From Antarcticirhabdus aurantiaca (GTDB taxonomy: Bacteria; Pseudomonadota; Alphaproteobacteria; Rhizobiales; Rhizobiaceae), in NCBI RefSeq assembly GCF_009765365.1, contig NZ_VTOM01000012.1, positions 108,501 through 172,500 on the forward strand: 64,000 nucleotides of DNA, given 5' to 3'. The notes below the pieces were generated by a model. That model was not told where the DNA came from, did no database searches, and worked only from the letters and a program-made list of their open reading frames with translations. Shown piece after piece: positions 10,910-20,462 of the stretch. A program made the translations under genes and the position numbers. Position 1 is the first letter of the stretch, and the number at the start of each line of letters is the position of its first letter.

Positions 10910-11009
10910 GAGTTTATTATAAGGAATACATGTAGTTATCGCTGCCGCCAGCTTCAGTCATTCTTAGTCTCCTCGCAGCAATGATCCGCGCGCTTGGGGG
11001 CCCGACTCG
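10910..11009. other. AT-rich spacer between crtB and the diguanylate cyclase gene
   Basis: A 100-base gap whose first 30 bases (GAGTTTATTATAAGGAATAC within it) are strikingly AT-rich against the surrounding GC-rich DNA. It may hold a promoter for the diguanylate cyclase, but no convincing -35/-10 pair can be assigned. Confidence 0.35.
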
Positions 11010-12215
11010 ATGACCAGCCGCGATGCATCACTGTCCGAGGTGGAAGCGGCCCTCGCGAACCGCCGGACCATGCTCGCGCTCGCGCCGCCGCTCGACGCGC
11101 TCTTCGCCGCCTATGTCCGCCCCCATCACGACCGGACCATGCAGCGCGGCATCCTGCGGCTGGTGGTCGTCTACAACGTCTTCCTGATCTTCGACTGGGT
11201 GCTGGTTCCCGACGTCATCCTGTTTAGCGCGGCGCTCCACGTCGTCGTTTCGGCCTGCCTGGTGGCCGCCGGCCCGCTCTACCGTCGCCTGCGGTCGACG
11301 ATCGGGCGCACCCTCGTCGCCGGCAGCATGTGCGTGCTCATGATCCTGCAGACCCTGGCGACCTTCATCGCGAGCGACCTGCCGTCCGCCGACCACTACC
11401 AGTACCTCGCCCTCGTCGGCGTGATCTACATGAACGTCAATCAGCAGCTGGGCTATCGCTACGCCCGGCGGATGACCGCGCTCGTGGTCGCGATCTTCCT
11501 GGCCGGGCTCGCCCCGGAAGGGCCGTTCACGATCGCCAAGTTCACGTCCGTGGCCCTGATGATGCACGTCGCCTGGACGACGCTGATGGCGGCCGAGCGG
11601 ATCGACCGCAATGCCCGCTTCAGCTTCCTCGTCCAGCTGCGCGAGACCCTCCGGCGCCGCGAAGCCGAGGGCCGGGCGATGCGCGACGGCCTGACGGGCG
11701 CCGCGAACCGGCGCGGCTTCGAGGCCGCTGCGGCCAGGCTGGCGGACGACTTGGAGCAGCCGGCGAGCCTTGCCTTGGTGATGATGGACATCGACCACTT
11801 CAAGGCGTTCAACGACTTCTACGGCCACGTGGCCGGCGACACCTGCTTGAAGCGGGTCGCCGAGGCGCTTCTCGCGACGGCCGGACCGGGCGAGACGGTG
11901 GCGCGTCTCGGAGGCGAGGAATTCGCGCTGCTTCTGCCCGGCCTCGACCTGCCGGCCGCGCGGGCGCGTGCCGAGGCGGCGCGGGCGGCGTTGGAGCGGC
12001 TTTCCCAGCCGCACGAGGGCATCGGGGAGGGGCGACGCGTCACCGGCAGCTTCGGCGTGGCCGCGGGGCCGCTGCGCGAGGTCGGCCTCGACGAACTCGT
12101 CGCGGCCGCGGACGCGGCGCTCTACGCCGCCAAGCGTGCCGGCCGCGACCGCGTCTTCCCGCCTTCCGGCGAGGAAATCCCGGCCGCGCCCGTCGAAGCG
12201 CGCCGGCAGGCCTGA
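11010..12215 (+). CDS. membrane-bound GGDEF diguanylate cyclase
   Basis: Synthesises the second messenger cyclic di-GMP from two GTP. The 401-residue protein has an N-terminal half with about five or six membrane segments (residues about 50-205, no recognised sensor domain) and a C-terminal GGDEF domain. The active-site loop reads RLGGEEF (GGEEF near 301-305), and the metal-binding MMDIDHFKAFND precedes it. The inhibitory RxxD site usually five residues before GGDEF is absent (PGET is in its place), so product feedback may be missing. There is no EAL domain. Position between crtB and crtE suggests insertion in the pigment locus, not necessarily a shared role. Confidence 0.92.
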   Translation: MTSRDASLSEVEAALANRRTMLALAPPLDALFAAYVRPHHDRTMQRGILRLVVVYNVFLIFDWVLVPDVILFSAALHVVVSACLVAAGPLYRRLRSTIGRTLVAGSMCVLMILQTLATFIASDLPSADHYQYLALVGVIYMNVNQQLGYRYARRMTALVVAIFLAGLAPEGPFTIAKFTSVALMMHVAWTTLMAAERIDRNARFSFLVQLRETLRRREAEGRAMRDGLTGAANRRGFEAAAARLADDLEQPASLALVMMDIDHFKAFNDFYGHVAGDTCLKRVAEALLATAGPGETVARLGGEEFALLLPGLDLPAARARAEAARAALERLSQPHEGIGEGRRVTGSFGVAAGPLREVGLDELVAAADAALYAAKRAGRDRVFPPSGEEIPAAPVEARRQA

Positions 12216-12261
12216 GATCGAGGAGCGGTCCCGGCGGCGCGCCCCACCGTTTCGCGCCGGC

Positions 12262-13257
12262 TCAGCCTCTGGCGGCCGCGATCTCGGGGCGCGACGGCGC
12301 GCCGGCCGTCCGCGCGGCCTCGACGATGCCGCCGACAAAGGCGTGGAGCCGGCTCGACGGGCCGAAGAGTTCTGTGAGCTTGGCTTCCGCGCCGGCGACG
12401 TGTCGCTCGATGCGGGCCTCGGTGGAGCCGCGCCCGATCAGCGCGACGATGGTCGACTTGCCCGCATCCTTGCCCACGTCCTTGCCGGCGGCGTGCAGGC
12501 TGGAGCAGGAGTCGATCACGTCGTCGAGGAGCTGGAAGGCGTGGCCGAGTTCGGCGGCAAAGCCGCACAGGAGCTGGCGGGCGCGGGCGGGCGCGCCCGC
12601 CGCCACCGCGCCGATCTCCGCCGCGGCGCAGAACAGGGCGCCGGTCTTCAAGCCGTTGGCGGTGGCGATCTCGCCGATCGGGCGGCTGTCCCGGCCGCCG
12701 CGCAGATCGTTGAACTGGCCGCCGACGAGGCCGTGAAGGCCGACCGACCCCGTCAGGATCGACACGGCCTCGATGCGCGCCGTCGGCGACAGGGATTCGA
12801 TCTCCGCCAGCAGCCGGAAGGCGCCCGACAGGGCCGCGACGGCCGCGAGCACCGCGACGTCCTCGCCGTGCGCGACGTGGACGGTCGGGCGGCCGCGCCG
12901 AAGGCTCGCATCGTCCATGCAGGGCAGGTCGTCGAGGACGAGGGAGGCGGCGTGCACCATCTCCACCGCGCAGCCGGCATCCACGGCCGCCGCCGTCGGG
13001 CCGCCGAGCGCCTCCGAAACCAGCACGGTCATGATCGGCCGCAGACGCTTGCCGGGCGCCAGCACCGCGTCGCGCATCGCATCGTCGAGCAGCGTCTGGC
13101 CGGGCAGGGCGCGGGGCAGAAGCGCCGCGAGCCGCTCGTCGATCCGGCGGCGATGCGCCTCGAAGCCGAGCTGGACGGTGCCGGCATCGGGCAGGGCGGA
13201 AGCCTCAACGGGGGCGGCGTCGATGTCGCGTGTTTCGAGCAGGGATTCGTCCTCCAC
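12262..13257 (-). CDS. crtE: geranylgeranyl diphosphate synthase (polyprenyl synthetase)
   Basis: Builds C20 geranylgeranyl diphosphate from isopentenyl and allylic diphosphates to feed phytoene synthase. 331 residues from GTG 13257. The first aspartate-rich motif is DDLPCMDD (109-116, the spaced DDxxxxD bacterial form) followed by RRGRPTVH, and the second is DDVID at 245-249. GKRLRP near 70 binds diphosphate. A member of the same fold making C15 (IspA) or C20 chains cannot be fully separated by eye; the carotenoid neighbours favour CrtE. It converges on the diguanylate cyclase gene (46 bases between stops) and diverges from fni. Confidence 0.9.
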   Translation of the reverse strand: MEDESLLETRDIDAAPVEASALPDAGTVQLGFEAHRRRIDERLAALLPRALPGQTLLDDAMRDAVLAPGKRLRPIMTVLVSEALGGPTAAAVDAGCAVEMVHAASLVLDDLPCMDDASLRRGRPTVHVAHGEDVAVLAAVAALSGAFRLLAEIESLSPTARIEAVSILTGSVGLHGLVGGQFNDLRGGRDSRPIGEIATANGLKTGALFCAAAEIGAVAAGAPARARQLLCGFAAELGHAFQLLDDVIDSCSSLHAAGKDVGKDAGKSTIVALIGRGSTEARIERHVAGAEAKLTELFGPSSRLHAFVGGIVEAARTAGAPSRPEIAAARG

Positions 13258-13427
13258 GACGCGCGGCTGCGCCCAAGCGGGCCGGCGACGCCCTCATGGT
13301 TTCCGCTTGGCGGCGGCTTTTGGGCAACGGCCGCGCTGATCATTCCATTCTATGGTGGGTTTCCTCAAGCGCAGGGCCAGTTGGTTCCACGTATATTTTG
13401 GCCGGCTGCGACGATAAGGACATCAAC
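13258..13427. promoter_or_regulatory. divergent promoter region between crtE and fni
   Basis: The 170-base gap between two divergent isoprenoid genes must contain at least two promoters. A TATATT sequence at 13392-13397 is the only good -10 candidate and points toward fni, but no matching -35 is evident. The region is shared, so the precursor genes may be co-regulated. Confidence 0.4.
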
Positions 13428-14495
13428 TTGACCATCAGGCCGCCGAACAAGCCGGGCGCCGGCGCTTCGGATATCGCCGCGCGCAAGGGCGACCATCTCG
13501 ACATCGTGCTCGCCCAGCATGCCGCGGCTCCAACGGACGCGGGAAGCGGCTTTTCGGCGATCCGATTCGAGCATGTCGCCCTGCCGGAGCTGGATCTCGA
13601 CGCGATCGACCTGTCGACGCGCTTTCTCGGGCGGCGCCTCGCCGCCCCGCTGCTCATCTCCTCCATGACCGGGGGCATCGAGCGCGCCGGCACGATCAAC
13701 GCCAATCTCGCGGAGGCGGCCCAGGCCCTCGGCCTCGCGCTCGCCGTCGGTTCGCAGCGGATCGCCATCGAGGCGCGCGGGGCGGGCGGTCTCGACGGCA
13801 CGCTGCGGCGCCTCGCGCCGGGCATTCCCATCCTCGCCAATATCGGCGCCGTGCAGCTCGTCACCGGCTTCGGCCTGGCGCAGGCGCGCCGCGCCGTCGA
13901 CATGATCGAGGCCGACGCCCTCATCCTCCACCTCAACCCGCTGCAGGAAGCGGTCCAGGCGGGCGGCGACCGCGACTGGCGCGGCGTCCTCGCCGCGATC
14001 GAGGCGCTGGCGCGCGAGATCGGCTGCCCGCTGGTCGCCAAGGAGGTCGGGGCGGGCCTGTCGGGCGCGGTGGCGCGCCGGCTGCTCGACGCGGGCGTGT
14101 CGGTGATCGACGTCGCCGGGGCGGGGGGCACGAGCTGGGCGGCGGTGGAGGCGGCGCGGGCGCCGACGCCGCGCCAGGCGGCGGTCGCCCGCGCCTTTGC
14201 CGACTGGGGCATCCCGACCGCCGCGGCGATCCGGCAGGTGCGCGCCGCCTGCCCGGACGCGGTGGTCATCGGCTCGGGCGGCATCCGCAACGGCATCGAC
14301 GCGGCCAAGGCGATCCGCCTGGGCGCCGACATCGTCGGCCAGGCCGCCGCGACGCTCGCCGCGGCGGAGGTTTCGGCCGAGGCGGTGGCCGCGCACTTCG
14401 CCGGGGTGGTGGACGAGCTGCGCATCGCCTGCTTCTGCACCGGCTCGCCCGACCTTGCGGCCCTGCGCGAGGCGCGGCTCGTCGAGCCGCGCTGA
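13428..14495 (+). CDS. fni: type 2 isopentenyl-diphosphate delta-isomerase
   Basis: FMN- and NADPH-dependent enzyme that interconverts isopentenyl and dimethylallyl diphosphate, setting the allylic primer pool for CrtE. The TIM-barrel signatures are present: [10 protein letters not shown] at the N terminus, LLISSMTGG (about residue 80), [37 protein letters not shown] and [15 protein letters not shown] for the FMN phosphate. TTG 13428 is chosen as start because AAGGA lies eight bases before it and the length (355) fits the family. It diverges from crtE and completes the carotenoid precursor set. Confidence 0.94.
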   Translation: MTIRPPNKPGAGASDIAARKGDHLDIVLAQHAAAPTDAGSGFSAIRFEHVALPELDLDAIDLSTRFLGRRLAAPLLISSMTGGIERAGTINANLAEAAQALGLALAVGSQRIAIEARGAGGLDGTLRRLAPGIPILANIGAVQLVTGFGLAQARRAVDMIEADALILHLNPLQEAVQAGGDRDWRGVLAAIEALAREIGCPLVAKEVGAGLSGAVARRLLDAGVSVIDVAGAGGTSWAAVEAARAPTPRQAAVARAFADWGIPTAAAIRQVRAACPDAVVIGSGGIRNGIDAAKAIRLGADIVGQAAATLAAAEVSAEAVAAHFAGVVDELRIACFCTGSPDLAALREARLVEPR

Positions 14496-14835
14496 TACCG
14501 CATCGCCTCGCCGCCGTGCCCGCGGTGCTCACGGCCGCCAACGATCCGGGCTTGGCCGCCGGCGCCGATTCGCGGGAGCGGGTGGTGCGCCGCCCCGCGC
14601 CGTTCGAGGACCTCGATGCGCGTTTCGGCTCATGCGACACCTGGCGCGGGATCGTCGCCGATTGCCGCGTCGAAACCGTCCGAGCCTCCACACCGTCCGC
14701 CGGGCGCCCAAAAAATCGCGCTCTCCGCCAAGAAAGCGGGCGTCGGCGGCCCGCGGCTCCTGGGCAAGGACGCATCGGCCGTTGTAGGGAAGCCACGGGA
14801 TTTTCGCCCCGTCCGCGAGAAGGAGGCTTCGCATC
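14496..14835. other. gene-free stretch upstream of fbp
   Basis: 340 bases between fni and fbp with no coding support on either strand. A strong ribosome site (AAGGAGG) at its right end belongs to fbp. I see no clear promoter, operator or hairpin. Confidence 0.5.
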
Positions 14836-15870
14836 ATGGCCGAGTCACTCGACTCCCGTCTGAGTTCGCATGCGGCAGGCGGCGGGCTCGCCGCCGCGGT
14901 CGCCCAGACCATCCGCGAGCTGGGCCTCGCCGCCATCAAGGTCCGCGACACGATCGCGGACGGCGGCTCGGGCGCGCACCTGGGAGACAGCCACGGCGAG
15001 GAGAACGCCGGCGGCGACATCCAGAAGGAGCTCGACGTCCTCGCCGACCGCGTGTTCCTGGAAGCCGCGCAAAATTCGCCGATCGCCTTCTACGGCTCGG
15101 AGGAGCAGGACGAGGCCGTGGCCCTCAAGGCCGACGCGCCGCTCGCCATCGCCATCGACCCGCTCGACGGCTCCTCCAACATCGACACCAACGTTTCGAT
15201 CGGCACGATCTTCTCGCTGCTGCCGGTCGAGGACGCCCATCGCGCCGATACCTCGAAGGTCTTCCTGCAGCCGGGCTCGCGCCAGGCCGCGGCCGGCTTC
15301 TTCGTCTACGGGCCGCAGCTCCTTCTCGTCCTTTCTCTGGGAGCGGACAGCGGCACGCAGGCCTACGCCTACCAGCCCTCGTCGGGCGGCTTCATCGAGT
15401 GGAAGCCCGCTTTGTCGATCGCGCCGGAGGCCAAGGAGTTCGCCGTCAACGCGTCGAACTACCGGCACTGGGACCCGACCTTCCGCGCCTACATCGACGA
15501 CTGCCTCGCCGGCTCGACGGGGCCGCGCGGGCGCGACTTCAACATGCGCTGGATCGCCTCGCTCGTCGCCGACTGCTACCGCATCCTGCTTCGCGGCGGC
15601 GTGTTCCTGTATCCGGGCGATGCGCGCAAGGGCTACGCCAAGGGCCGGCTGCGCCTTCTCTACGAGGCGAACCCGATCGCCTTCTGCGTCGAGCATGCCG
15701 GCGGCAAGGCGACCGACGGCGTCAACCGCATCCTCGACATCGTGCCGGACGGGCTGCACATGCGCACGCCCCTCGTCTTCGGCTCGACGAGCGAAGTCGA
15801 GAGCGTCGGCCGCTACGCCGCGGACCCGGCCGCCGCCGCGCGCAAGCCGCTCGCCGACGCGGCGCCCTGA
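14836..15870 (+). CDS. fbp: class I fructose-1,6-bisphosphatase
   Basis: Hydrolyses fructose 1,6-bisphosphate to fructose 6-phosphate in gluconeogenesis or carbon-fixation cycles. 344 residues. The class I metal and phosphate site [13 protein letters not shown] falls at about 107-119, after the YGSEEQDEA segment that contributes acidic ligands. The C-terminal part has [19 protein letters not shown] and the substrate segment [13 protein letters not shown] 14836 follows an ideal AAGGAGG box. It is followed by tkt (101 bases) and rpe, a grouping seen in cbb operons and pentose-phosphate modules; no phosphoribulokinase or RuBisCO gene is in the window. Confidence 0.95.
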   Translation: MAESLDSRLSSHAAGGGLAAAVAQTIRELGLAAIKVRDTIADGGSGAHLGDSHGEENAGGDIQKELDVLADRVFLEAAQNSPIAFYGSEEQDEAVALKADAPLAIAIDPLDGSSNIDTNVSIGTIFSLLPVEDAHRADTSKVFLQPGSRQAAAGFFVYGPQLLLVLSLGADSGTQAYAYQPSSGGFIEWKPALSIAPEAKEFAVNASNYRHWDPTFRAYIDDCLAGSTGPRGRDFNMRWIASLVADCYRILLRGGVFLYPGDARKGYAKGRLRLLYEANPIAFCVEHAGGKATDGVNRILDIVPDGLHMRTPLVFGSTSEVESVGRYAADPAAAARKPLADAAP

Positions 15871-15971
15871 GCGGCTGGACAAGCCGCTTTCGCGACTCAC
15901 CTGATTCAAAGACCGACAACGCCGCGTCGCCCGCCGGGGACGCGGCGAACCGACCCCGAGGAACGCTTCCC

Positions 15972-17978
15972 ATGTCCGCAGCTCCCAAGACCGACGCCGA
16001 CGGCGTCGACCGCGACGCCCGCAACATGGCGAACGCCATCCGAGCGCTCGCCATGGACGCCGTCCAGAAGGCCAATTCGGGCCATCCCGGCATGCCCATG
16101 GGCATGGCCGACATCGCGACCGTCCTGTTCCGCGACTTCATCCGCATCGACCCGTCGAAGCCCGACTGGCCGAACCGCGACCGCTTCGTCCTGTCGAACG
16201 GCCACGGCTCGATGCTGCTCTATGCGATCCATTATCTCCTCGGCTACGAGGACATGACGATCGACCAGCTGAAGAACTTCCGCCAGATCGGCTCGAAGAC
16301 CGCCGGCCATCCGGAATACGGCCACGCGCTCGGCATCGAGACCACCACCGGCCCGCTCGGCCAGGGTCTCGCCACCGCCGTCGGCATGGCGCTCGCCGAG
16401 CGCATGACCAATGCCCGCTTCGGCGACGAGCTGGTCGACCATCACACCTACGTCTTCACCGGCGACGGCTGCCTGATGGAAGGCATCAGCCACGAGGCGG
16501 TCGACCTCGCCGGCCATCTCAAGCTCAACAAGCTGATCGTCTTCTTCGACGACAACGGCATCTCGATCGACGGCAAGACCTCGCTCGCGACCTCGATGGA
16601 CCAGGTCAAGCGCTTCGAGGCCGCCGGCTGGAAGGCGATGCACGTCGACGGCCACGACCAGCACTCGATCCGCGCGGCGCTGGAGGAAGCGCACAAGTCC
16701 GACCGCCCGGTGCTGCTCGCCTGCAAGACGATCATCGGCTATGGCAGCCCCAAGCTGGCAGGCTCCGAGAAGAGCCACGGCGCCGCCCTCGGCCCCGACG
16801 AGGTCGCCGCGACCCGCAAGGCGCTGATCTGGGAGTCGGAGCCCTTCGTTATCCCCGAGGAGGTGGAGAAGGGCTGGCGCGAGATCGCCACGAAGGGCGC
16901 GAAGCTGCGTGCCGAGTGGGAGAAGCGCCACGCGAGCGCCCCGAACGCCGCCGCCTTCGACGCCTTCCTGACCGGCGACCTGCCGGCCGACTTCGCCAAG
17001 ACCATGGCGGACTACCGCGCCCAGCTCTCGCAGGAGCAGCCGAAGATCGCCAGCCGCAAGGCTTCGGAAGCGACGCTCGGCATCGTCAACGCCGCGACGG
17101 AGCTGACGATCGGCGGCTCGGCCGACCTCACCCACTCCGTCTTCACCGTGACGAAGGGGATGACGAACGTGTCGGCCGAGAACTACGGCGGCCGCTACAT
17201 CCATTACGGCATCCGCGAGCACGCCATGGCCGCCGTGATGAACGGCATCGCGCTCCACGGCGGCTTCATCCCCTACGGCGGCACCTTCCTCGTCTTCTCC
17301 GACTACATGCGCGGCGGCATGCGCTTGTCGGCGCTGATGGGCCTGCGGGTGATCTACGTCCTCACCCACGATTCCATCGGCCTTGGCGAAGACGGCCCGA
17401 CGCACCAGCCGATTGAGCACCTCGCCATGCTGCGGGCGACGCCGAACCTGCGCGTCTTCCGCCCGGCCGACGCGATCGAGACGGCGGAGGCCTGGGAGCT
17501 GGCCCTCACCGACCGCCACCACCCTTCGGTCCTGTCGCTGTCGCGCCAGAACCTGCCGACGGTGCGGGCCGGCGACGTCGCCGAGAACCGCTCCGCCAAG
17601 GGCGCCTACGTCCTGCGCGAGGCGGAAGGGGGAGAGCGTCAGGTGACGCTGCTCGCCACCGGCTCGGAGATCGAGATCGCGGTGAACGCGGCCGAGAAGC
17701 TGAAGGCGGACGGGATCCGCGCGGCGGTCGTGTCCATGCCCTGCTGGGAGCTCTTCTCCGAGCAGGACGAGACCTACCGCGCCTCCGTGCTCGGCACCGC
17801 GCCGCGCGTCGCCGTCGAGGCGGCCGGCGGTTTCGGCTGGGAGCGCTGGATCGGCGATTCCGGCCGCTTCATCGGCATGGACGGCTTCGGTGCTTCCGGA
17901 CCTGCGCCGCTCCTCTACGAGAAGTTCGGCATCACCGCGGACCACGTGGCGCAGGCCGCGAAGGACCTCGTGCGCTGA
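15972..17978 (+). CDS. tkt: transketolase
   Basis: Thiamine-diphosphate enzyme that moves two-carbon units between sugar phosphates. 668 residues, normal length. The N-terminal domain has [16 protein letters not shown] and the TPP/metal motif [13 protein letters not shown] near residue 164. The central domain includes [12 protein letters not shown] and the C-terminal domain [17 protein letters not shown] 15972 is preceded by GAGGA. It lies between fbp and rpe and is followed by a terminator hairpin, which suggests that part of the transcription stops before rpe. Confidence 0.97.
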   Translation: MSAAPKTDADGVDRDARNMANAIRALAMDAVQKANSGHPGMPMGMADIATVLFRDFIRIDPSKPDWPNRDRFVLSNGHGSMLLYAIHYLLGYEDMTIDQLKNFRQIGSKTAGHPEYGHALGIETTTGPLGQGLATAVGMALAERMTNARFGDELVDHHTYVFTGDGCLMEGISHEAVDLAGHLKLNKLIVFFDDNGISIDGKTSLATSMDQVKRFEAAGWKAMHVDGHDQHSIRAALEEAHKSDRPVLLACKTIIGYGSPKLAGSEKSHGAALGPDEVAATRKALIWESEPFVIPEEVEKGWREIATKGAKLRAEWEKRHASAPNAAAFDAFLTGDLPADFAKTMADYRAQLSQEQPKIASRKASEATLGIVNAATELTIGGSADLTHSVFTVTKGMTNVSAENYGGRYIHYGIREHAMAAVMNGIALHGGFIPYGGTFLVFSDYMRGGMRLSALMGLRVIYVLTHDSIGLGEDGPTHQPIEHLAMLRATPNLRVFRPADAIETAEAWELALTDRHHPSVLSLSRQNLPTVRAGDVAENRSAKGAYVLREAEGGERQVTLLATGSEIEIAVNAAEKLKADGIRAAVVSMPCWELFSEQDETYRASVLGTAPRVAVEAAGGFGWERWIGDSGRFIGMDGFGASGPAPLLYEKFGITADHVAQAAKDLVR

Positions 17979-17988
17979 CATCCGACCA

Positions 17989-18026
17989 GCGGCGTCCCGC
18001 ATTCTCGCGGGGCGCCGCCCTTTTCC
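17989..18026 (+). terminator. terminator hairpin between tkt and rpe
   Basis: GCGGCGTCCCGC pairs with GCGGGGCGCCGC (one G-U pair) around a six-base loop, followed by CCTTTTCC. It lies 10 bases after the tkt stop and 50 bases before rpe, so rpe may have its own promoter or depend on read-through. Confidence 0.75.
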
Positions 18027-18075
18027 GGGATCCTGCCCGGACCTCGATCACGGCCAGACCGGAGAGTGGCCCGCC

Positions 18076-18750
18076 ATGACCCGCGACATCCTCATCGCTC
18101 CCTCGATCCTGTCCTCCGACTTTTCGCGCCTGGGCGAGGAGGTGGCGGCCGTCGACGCGGCGGGGGCGGACTGGATCCATCTCGACGTCATGGACGGGCA
18201 CTTCGTGCCCAACATCACCTTCGGCCCGCCGGTGGTGAAGGCGATCCGCAAGAGCTCGCCCAAGATCTTCGACTGCCACCTGATGATCGAGCCCTGCGAT
18301 CCGTATCTCGAAGCCTTCGCCGAGGCCGGCTGCGACGTCATCACCGTTCACGCCGAGGCGACAACCCATCTCGACCGCTCGCTCCAGGCGATCCGCGGCC
18401 TCGGCGTCAAGGCGGGCGTCGCTCTGAACCCGTCGACGCCGGAAAGCGCCGTCGCCTACGTCCTCGACCGCGTCGATCTCGTGCTCCTGATGACGGTCAA
18501 TCCCGGCTTCGGCGGGCAGGCCTTCATTCCCGCCGTGCTGGAAAAGACGCGGCGGCTCAAGGCGATGATCGGCGATCGCCCCATCCACATCGAGGTCGAC
18601 GGCGGCATCACGCCCGAAACGGCTCCCCTCGTGGTGGAAGCCGGCGCCGACGTCCTCGTCGCCGGCTCCGCCGTCTTCAAGGGCGGCACGCGAGACAGCT
18701 ACGCCGCCAACATCCGCGCCATCCGCGAGGCGGGGCAGCGGGCGGCCTAG
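18076..18750 (+). CDS. rpe: ribulose-phosphate 3-epimerase
   Basis: Interconverts ribulose 5-phosphate and xylulose 5-phosphate. 224 residues, standard length. The TIM-barrel motifs are [26 protein letters not shown] (catalytic Asp and metal His), [17 protein letters not shown] and EVDGGI. ATG 18076 follows GGAGAG. Its product joins the xylulose 5-phosphate made by XylB, encoded convergently next door, so this junction links xylose entry with the tkt/fbp module. Confidence 0.97.
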   Translation: MTRDILIAPSILSSDFSRLGEEVAAVDAAGADWIHLDVMDGHFVPNITFGPPVVKAIRKSSPKIFDCHLMIEPCDPYLEAFAEAGCDVITVHAEATTHLDRSLQAIRGLGVKAGVALNPSTPESAVAYVLDRVDLVLLMTVNPGFGGQAFIPAVLEKTRRLKAMIGDRPIHIEVDGGITPETAPLVVEAGADVLVAGSAVFKGGTRDSYAANIRAIREAGQRAA

Positions 18751-18758
18751 AGGCCGCC
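18741..18758. terminator. palindrome at the convergent rpe/xylB ends
   Basis: GGCGGCCT and AGGCCGCC form a perfect eight-base inverted repeat that spans the rpe stop codon, eight bases before the xylB stop. There is no T-run, so terminator activity is only a suggestion. Confidence 0.35.
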
Positions 18759-18765
18759 GCTCCGC

Positions 18766-20229
18766 TCAGGCGCCGGTGCCGAGCGCCGACTTCACCGCGG
18801 GATAGAGAGCCCGGTAGCGGGCATAGGCCGTGGCGTAGGCGTCGCGATGCGCGGCGTTGGGGGCGAAGCTGCGGGCGAGGGGCGGGGCGGTCATGACTTG
18901 GCTCGCGCTGGCGCCCGTGGCGGCGCAGAGGCCGAGGCGGGCGGCACCGAAGGCCGCGCCGAAATCGCCGGCCTGCGGCAGGACGATCTCGGTTTCGAGG
19001 ACATCGGCGAGGAGCTGGAGCCAGTAGGGCGAGCGCGAGCCCGCGCCGACGGCGACGAGGCGCGAGGGACGGTCGGCGGCCCCGCCGGCGGCGAGGCAGT
19101 CGCGCATGGAGAAGGCGACACCCTCCATGACCGCCTGCACCATGGCGGCGCGGTCGGTGTCGGCTTCGAGGCCGGCGAGGACGCCGCGGATCTCAGCGTC
19201 GTTGTGCGGCGTGCGCTCGCCCGAGAGATAGGGAAGGAAGAGGAGGCGGCCGGGGCCCTCGGGAGCCGCCGGCAGGGCGGCCGTGAGATCGCCCGGCTTC
19301 TCCTTCAGGAGCTGCGACAGCCACTCGATCGAGCCGGCGGCCGACAGGGTGACGCCCATCTTGTGCCAGAGGCCCGGAATGGCGTGGCAGAAGGTGTGGA
19401 TCGCGGTGTCCGGCGCCGGGTCGTAGCCGCGCGTCGCGGTGAACAGGACGCCCGAGGTGCCGAGCGAAACGAAGCCGGTGCCCGGCTCGGATACGCCGAC
19501 GCCGACCGCCGAGGCCGCGTTGTCGCCGCCCCCGCCGGCGACCATGACGCCCGGCTTCATGCCGAAGCGGCTCGCGATCTCGGGCCGCAGGCTCCCCGAG
19601 TTCTCCGTGCCCTCGACGAGGCGCGGCATGTGGGAGAGGTCGAGGCCGGTGCGCTCCAGCATGCGCGGCGACCAGGCGCGCGCGCCGGTGTCGAGCCAGG
19701 CCGTGCCGGCGGCGTCGGACATGTCGGAGACCGCCTCGCCGGTCAGCCAGAGGCGAAGGTAGTCCTTGGGCAGGAGGACGCGGCGGACCTTCGCGAAGAC
19801 CTCGGGCTCGTGCTCGCGCACCCAGGCGACCTTGGGCGCGGTGAAGCCGGGAAACACGATGTTGCCGGTGATGCTTCGTGCTTCGGCATCGTCGAGGGCG
19901 CGCGCCTCGGCTGCCGAGCGCGTGTCGTTCCAGAGCATGCAGGGGCGCAGGACCGCGTCGTCCGCACCGAGCAGCGTCGCGCCGTGCATCTGGCCGGACA
20001 GGCCGATGCCCTCGGCGGCGGCGAGTTCGGCAGGATGGGCGGCGCGCAGGCCTTCGAGCGCTGCCTCGCAGGCGGCGATCCAGGTGTCCGGGTCCTGCTC
20101 CGACCAGCCGAAGGCGGGACGCGTCACCTCCAGAGGCGCGGTGAAGGAGCCGATGACGCGCTGGTCGCCGTCGACGAGGAGCGCCTTGAGCGACGAGGTG
20201 CCGAGATCGAGGCCGAGATAGGTCGCCAT
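18766..20229 (-). CDS. xylB: xylulokinase
   Basis: Phosphorylates D-xylulose to xylulose 5-phosphate, the second step of the isomerase route. 487 residues, FGGY kinase fold. The ATP/phosphate loop LGLDLGTSSLKALLVD starts at residue 5, the substrate segment GLSGQMHGATLL follows near residue 78, and VAGGGGDNAASAVGVG and LSGERTPHNDAEIRG are the C-terminal signatures. ATG 20229 follows GGAGGAA. Third gene of the xyl set on the minus strand, 233 bases after xylA; that gap contains REP-like palindromes. Confidence 0.96.
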   Translation of the reverse strand: MATYLGLDLGTSSLKALLVDGDQRVIGSFTAPLEVTRPAFGWSEQDPDTWIAACEAALEGLRAAHPAELAAAEGIGLSGQMHGATLLGADDAVLRPCMLWNDTRSAAEARALDDAEARSITGNIVFPGFTAPKVAWVREHEPEVFAKVRRVLLPKDYLRLWLTGEAVSDMSDAAGTAWLDTGARAWSPRMLERTGLDLSHMPRLVEGTENSGSLRPEIASRFGMKPGVMVAGGGGDNAASAVGVGVSEPGTGFVSLGTSGVLFTATRGYDPAPDTAIHTFCHAIPGLWHKMGVTLSAAGSIEWLSQLLKEKPGDLTAALPAAPEGPGRLLFLPYLSGERTPHNDAEIRGVLAGLEADTDRAAMVQAVMEGVAFSMRDCLAAGGAADRPSRLVAVGAGSRSPYWLQLLADVLETEIVLPQAGDFGAAFGAARLGLCAATGASASQVMTAPPLARSFAPNAAHRDAYATAYARYRALYPAVKSALGTGA

Positions 20230-20287
20230 GTTGATTCCTCCCGATTGGTACGTCGGCCATCAGATAGACTGCCGCCGGTCGGCTTGT

Positions 20288-20412
20288 CCCTTCTCCCGCC
20301 GGCGGGAGACGGTCGCGGCAGCGGGATGAGGGGGTTCGTGAAGGCTGCGGCGATGGTTTGTCCTTGGCCGCTTGCGCGGCCCGCACCCTCTCCCGCAAGC
20401 GGACGAGGGGAG
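20288..20412. repeat. REP-like palindrome pair between xylA and xylB
   Basis: CCCTTCTCCCGCCGGCGGGAG at 20288-20308 is an inverted repeat. It is followed by CGGCAGCGGGATGAGGG, and a related CCCTCTCCCGCAAGCGG palindrome lies at 20386-20402. About 40 bases of the first unit match, in reverse orientation, the element at 33817-33868. These are dispersed extragenic palindromes. They may also modulate mRNA stability between xylA and xylB. Confidence 0.7.
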
Positions 20413-20462
20413 GACGCCTCATCCGGCGGAGGAGGCGTCCTTCATGGATGTCGGTCGGCCGC

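Noticed and set aside
14836..18750. Calvin-cycle (cbb) operon
   Set aside because: fbp, tkt and rpe are present but no phosphoribulokinase, RuBisCO, GAPDH or cbbR gene lies in the window, so carbon fixation cannot be claimed.
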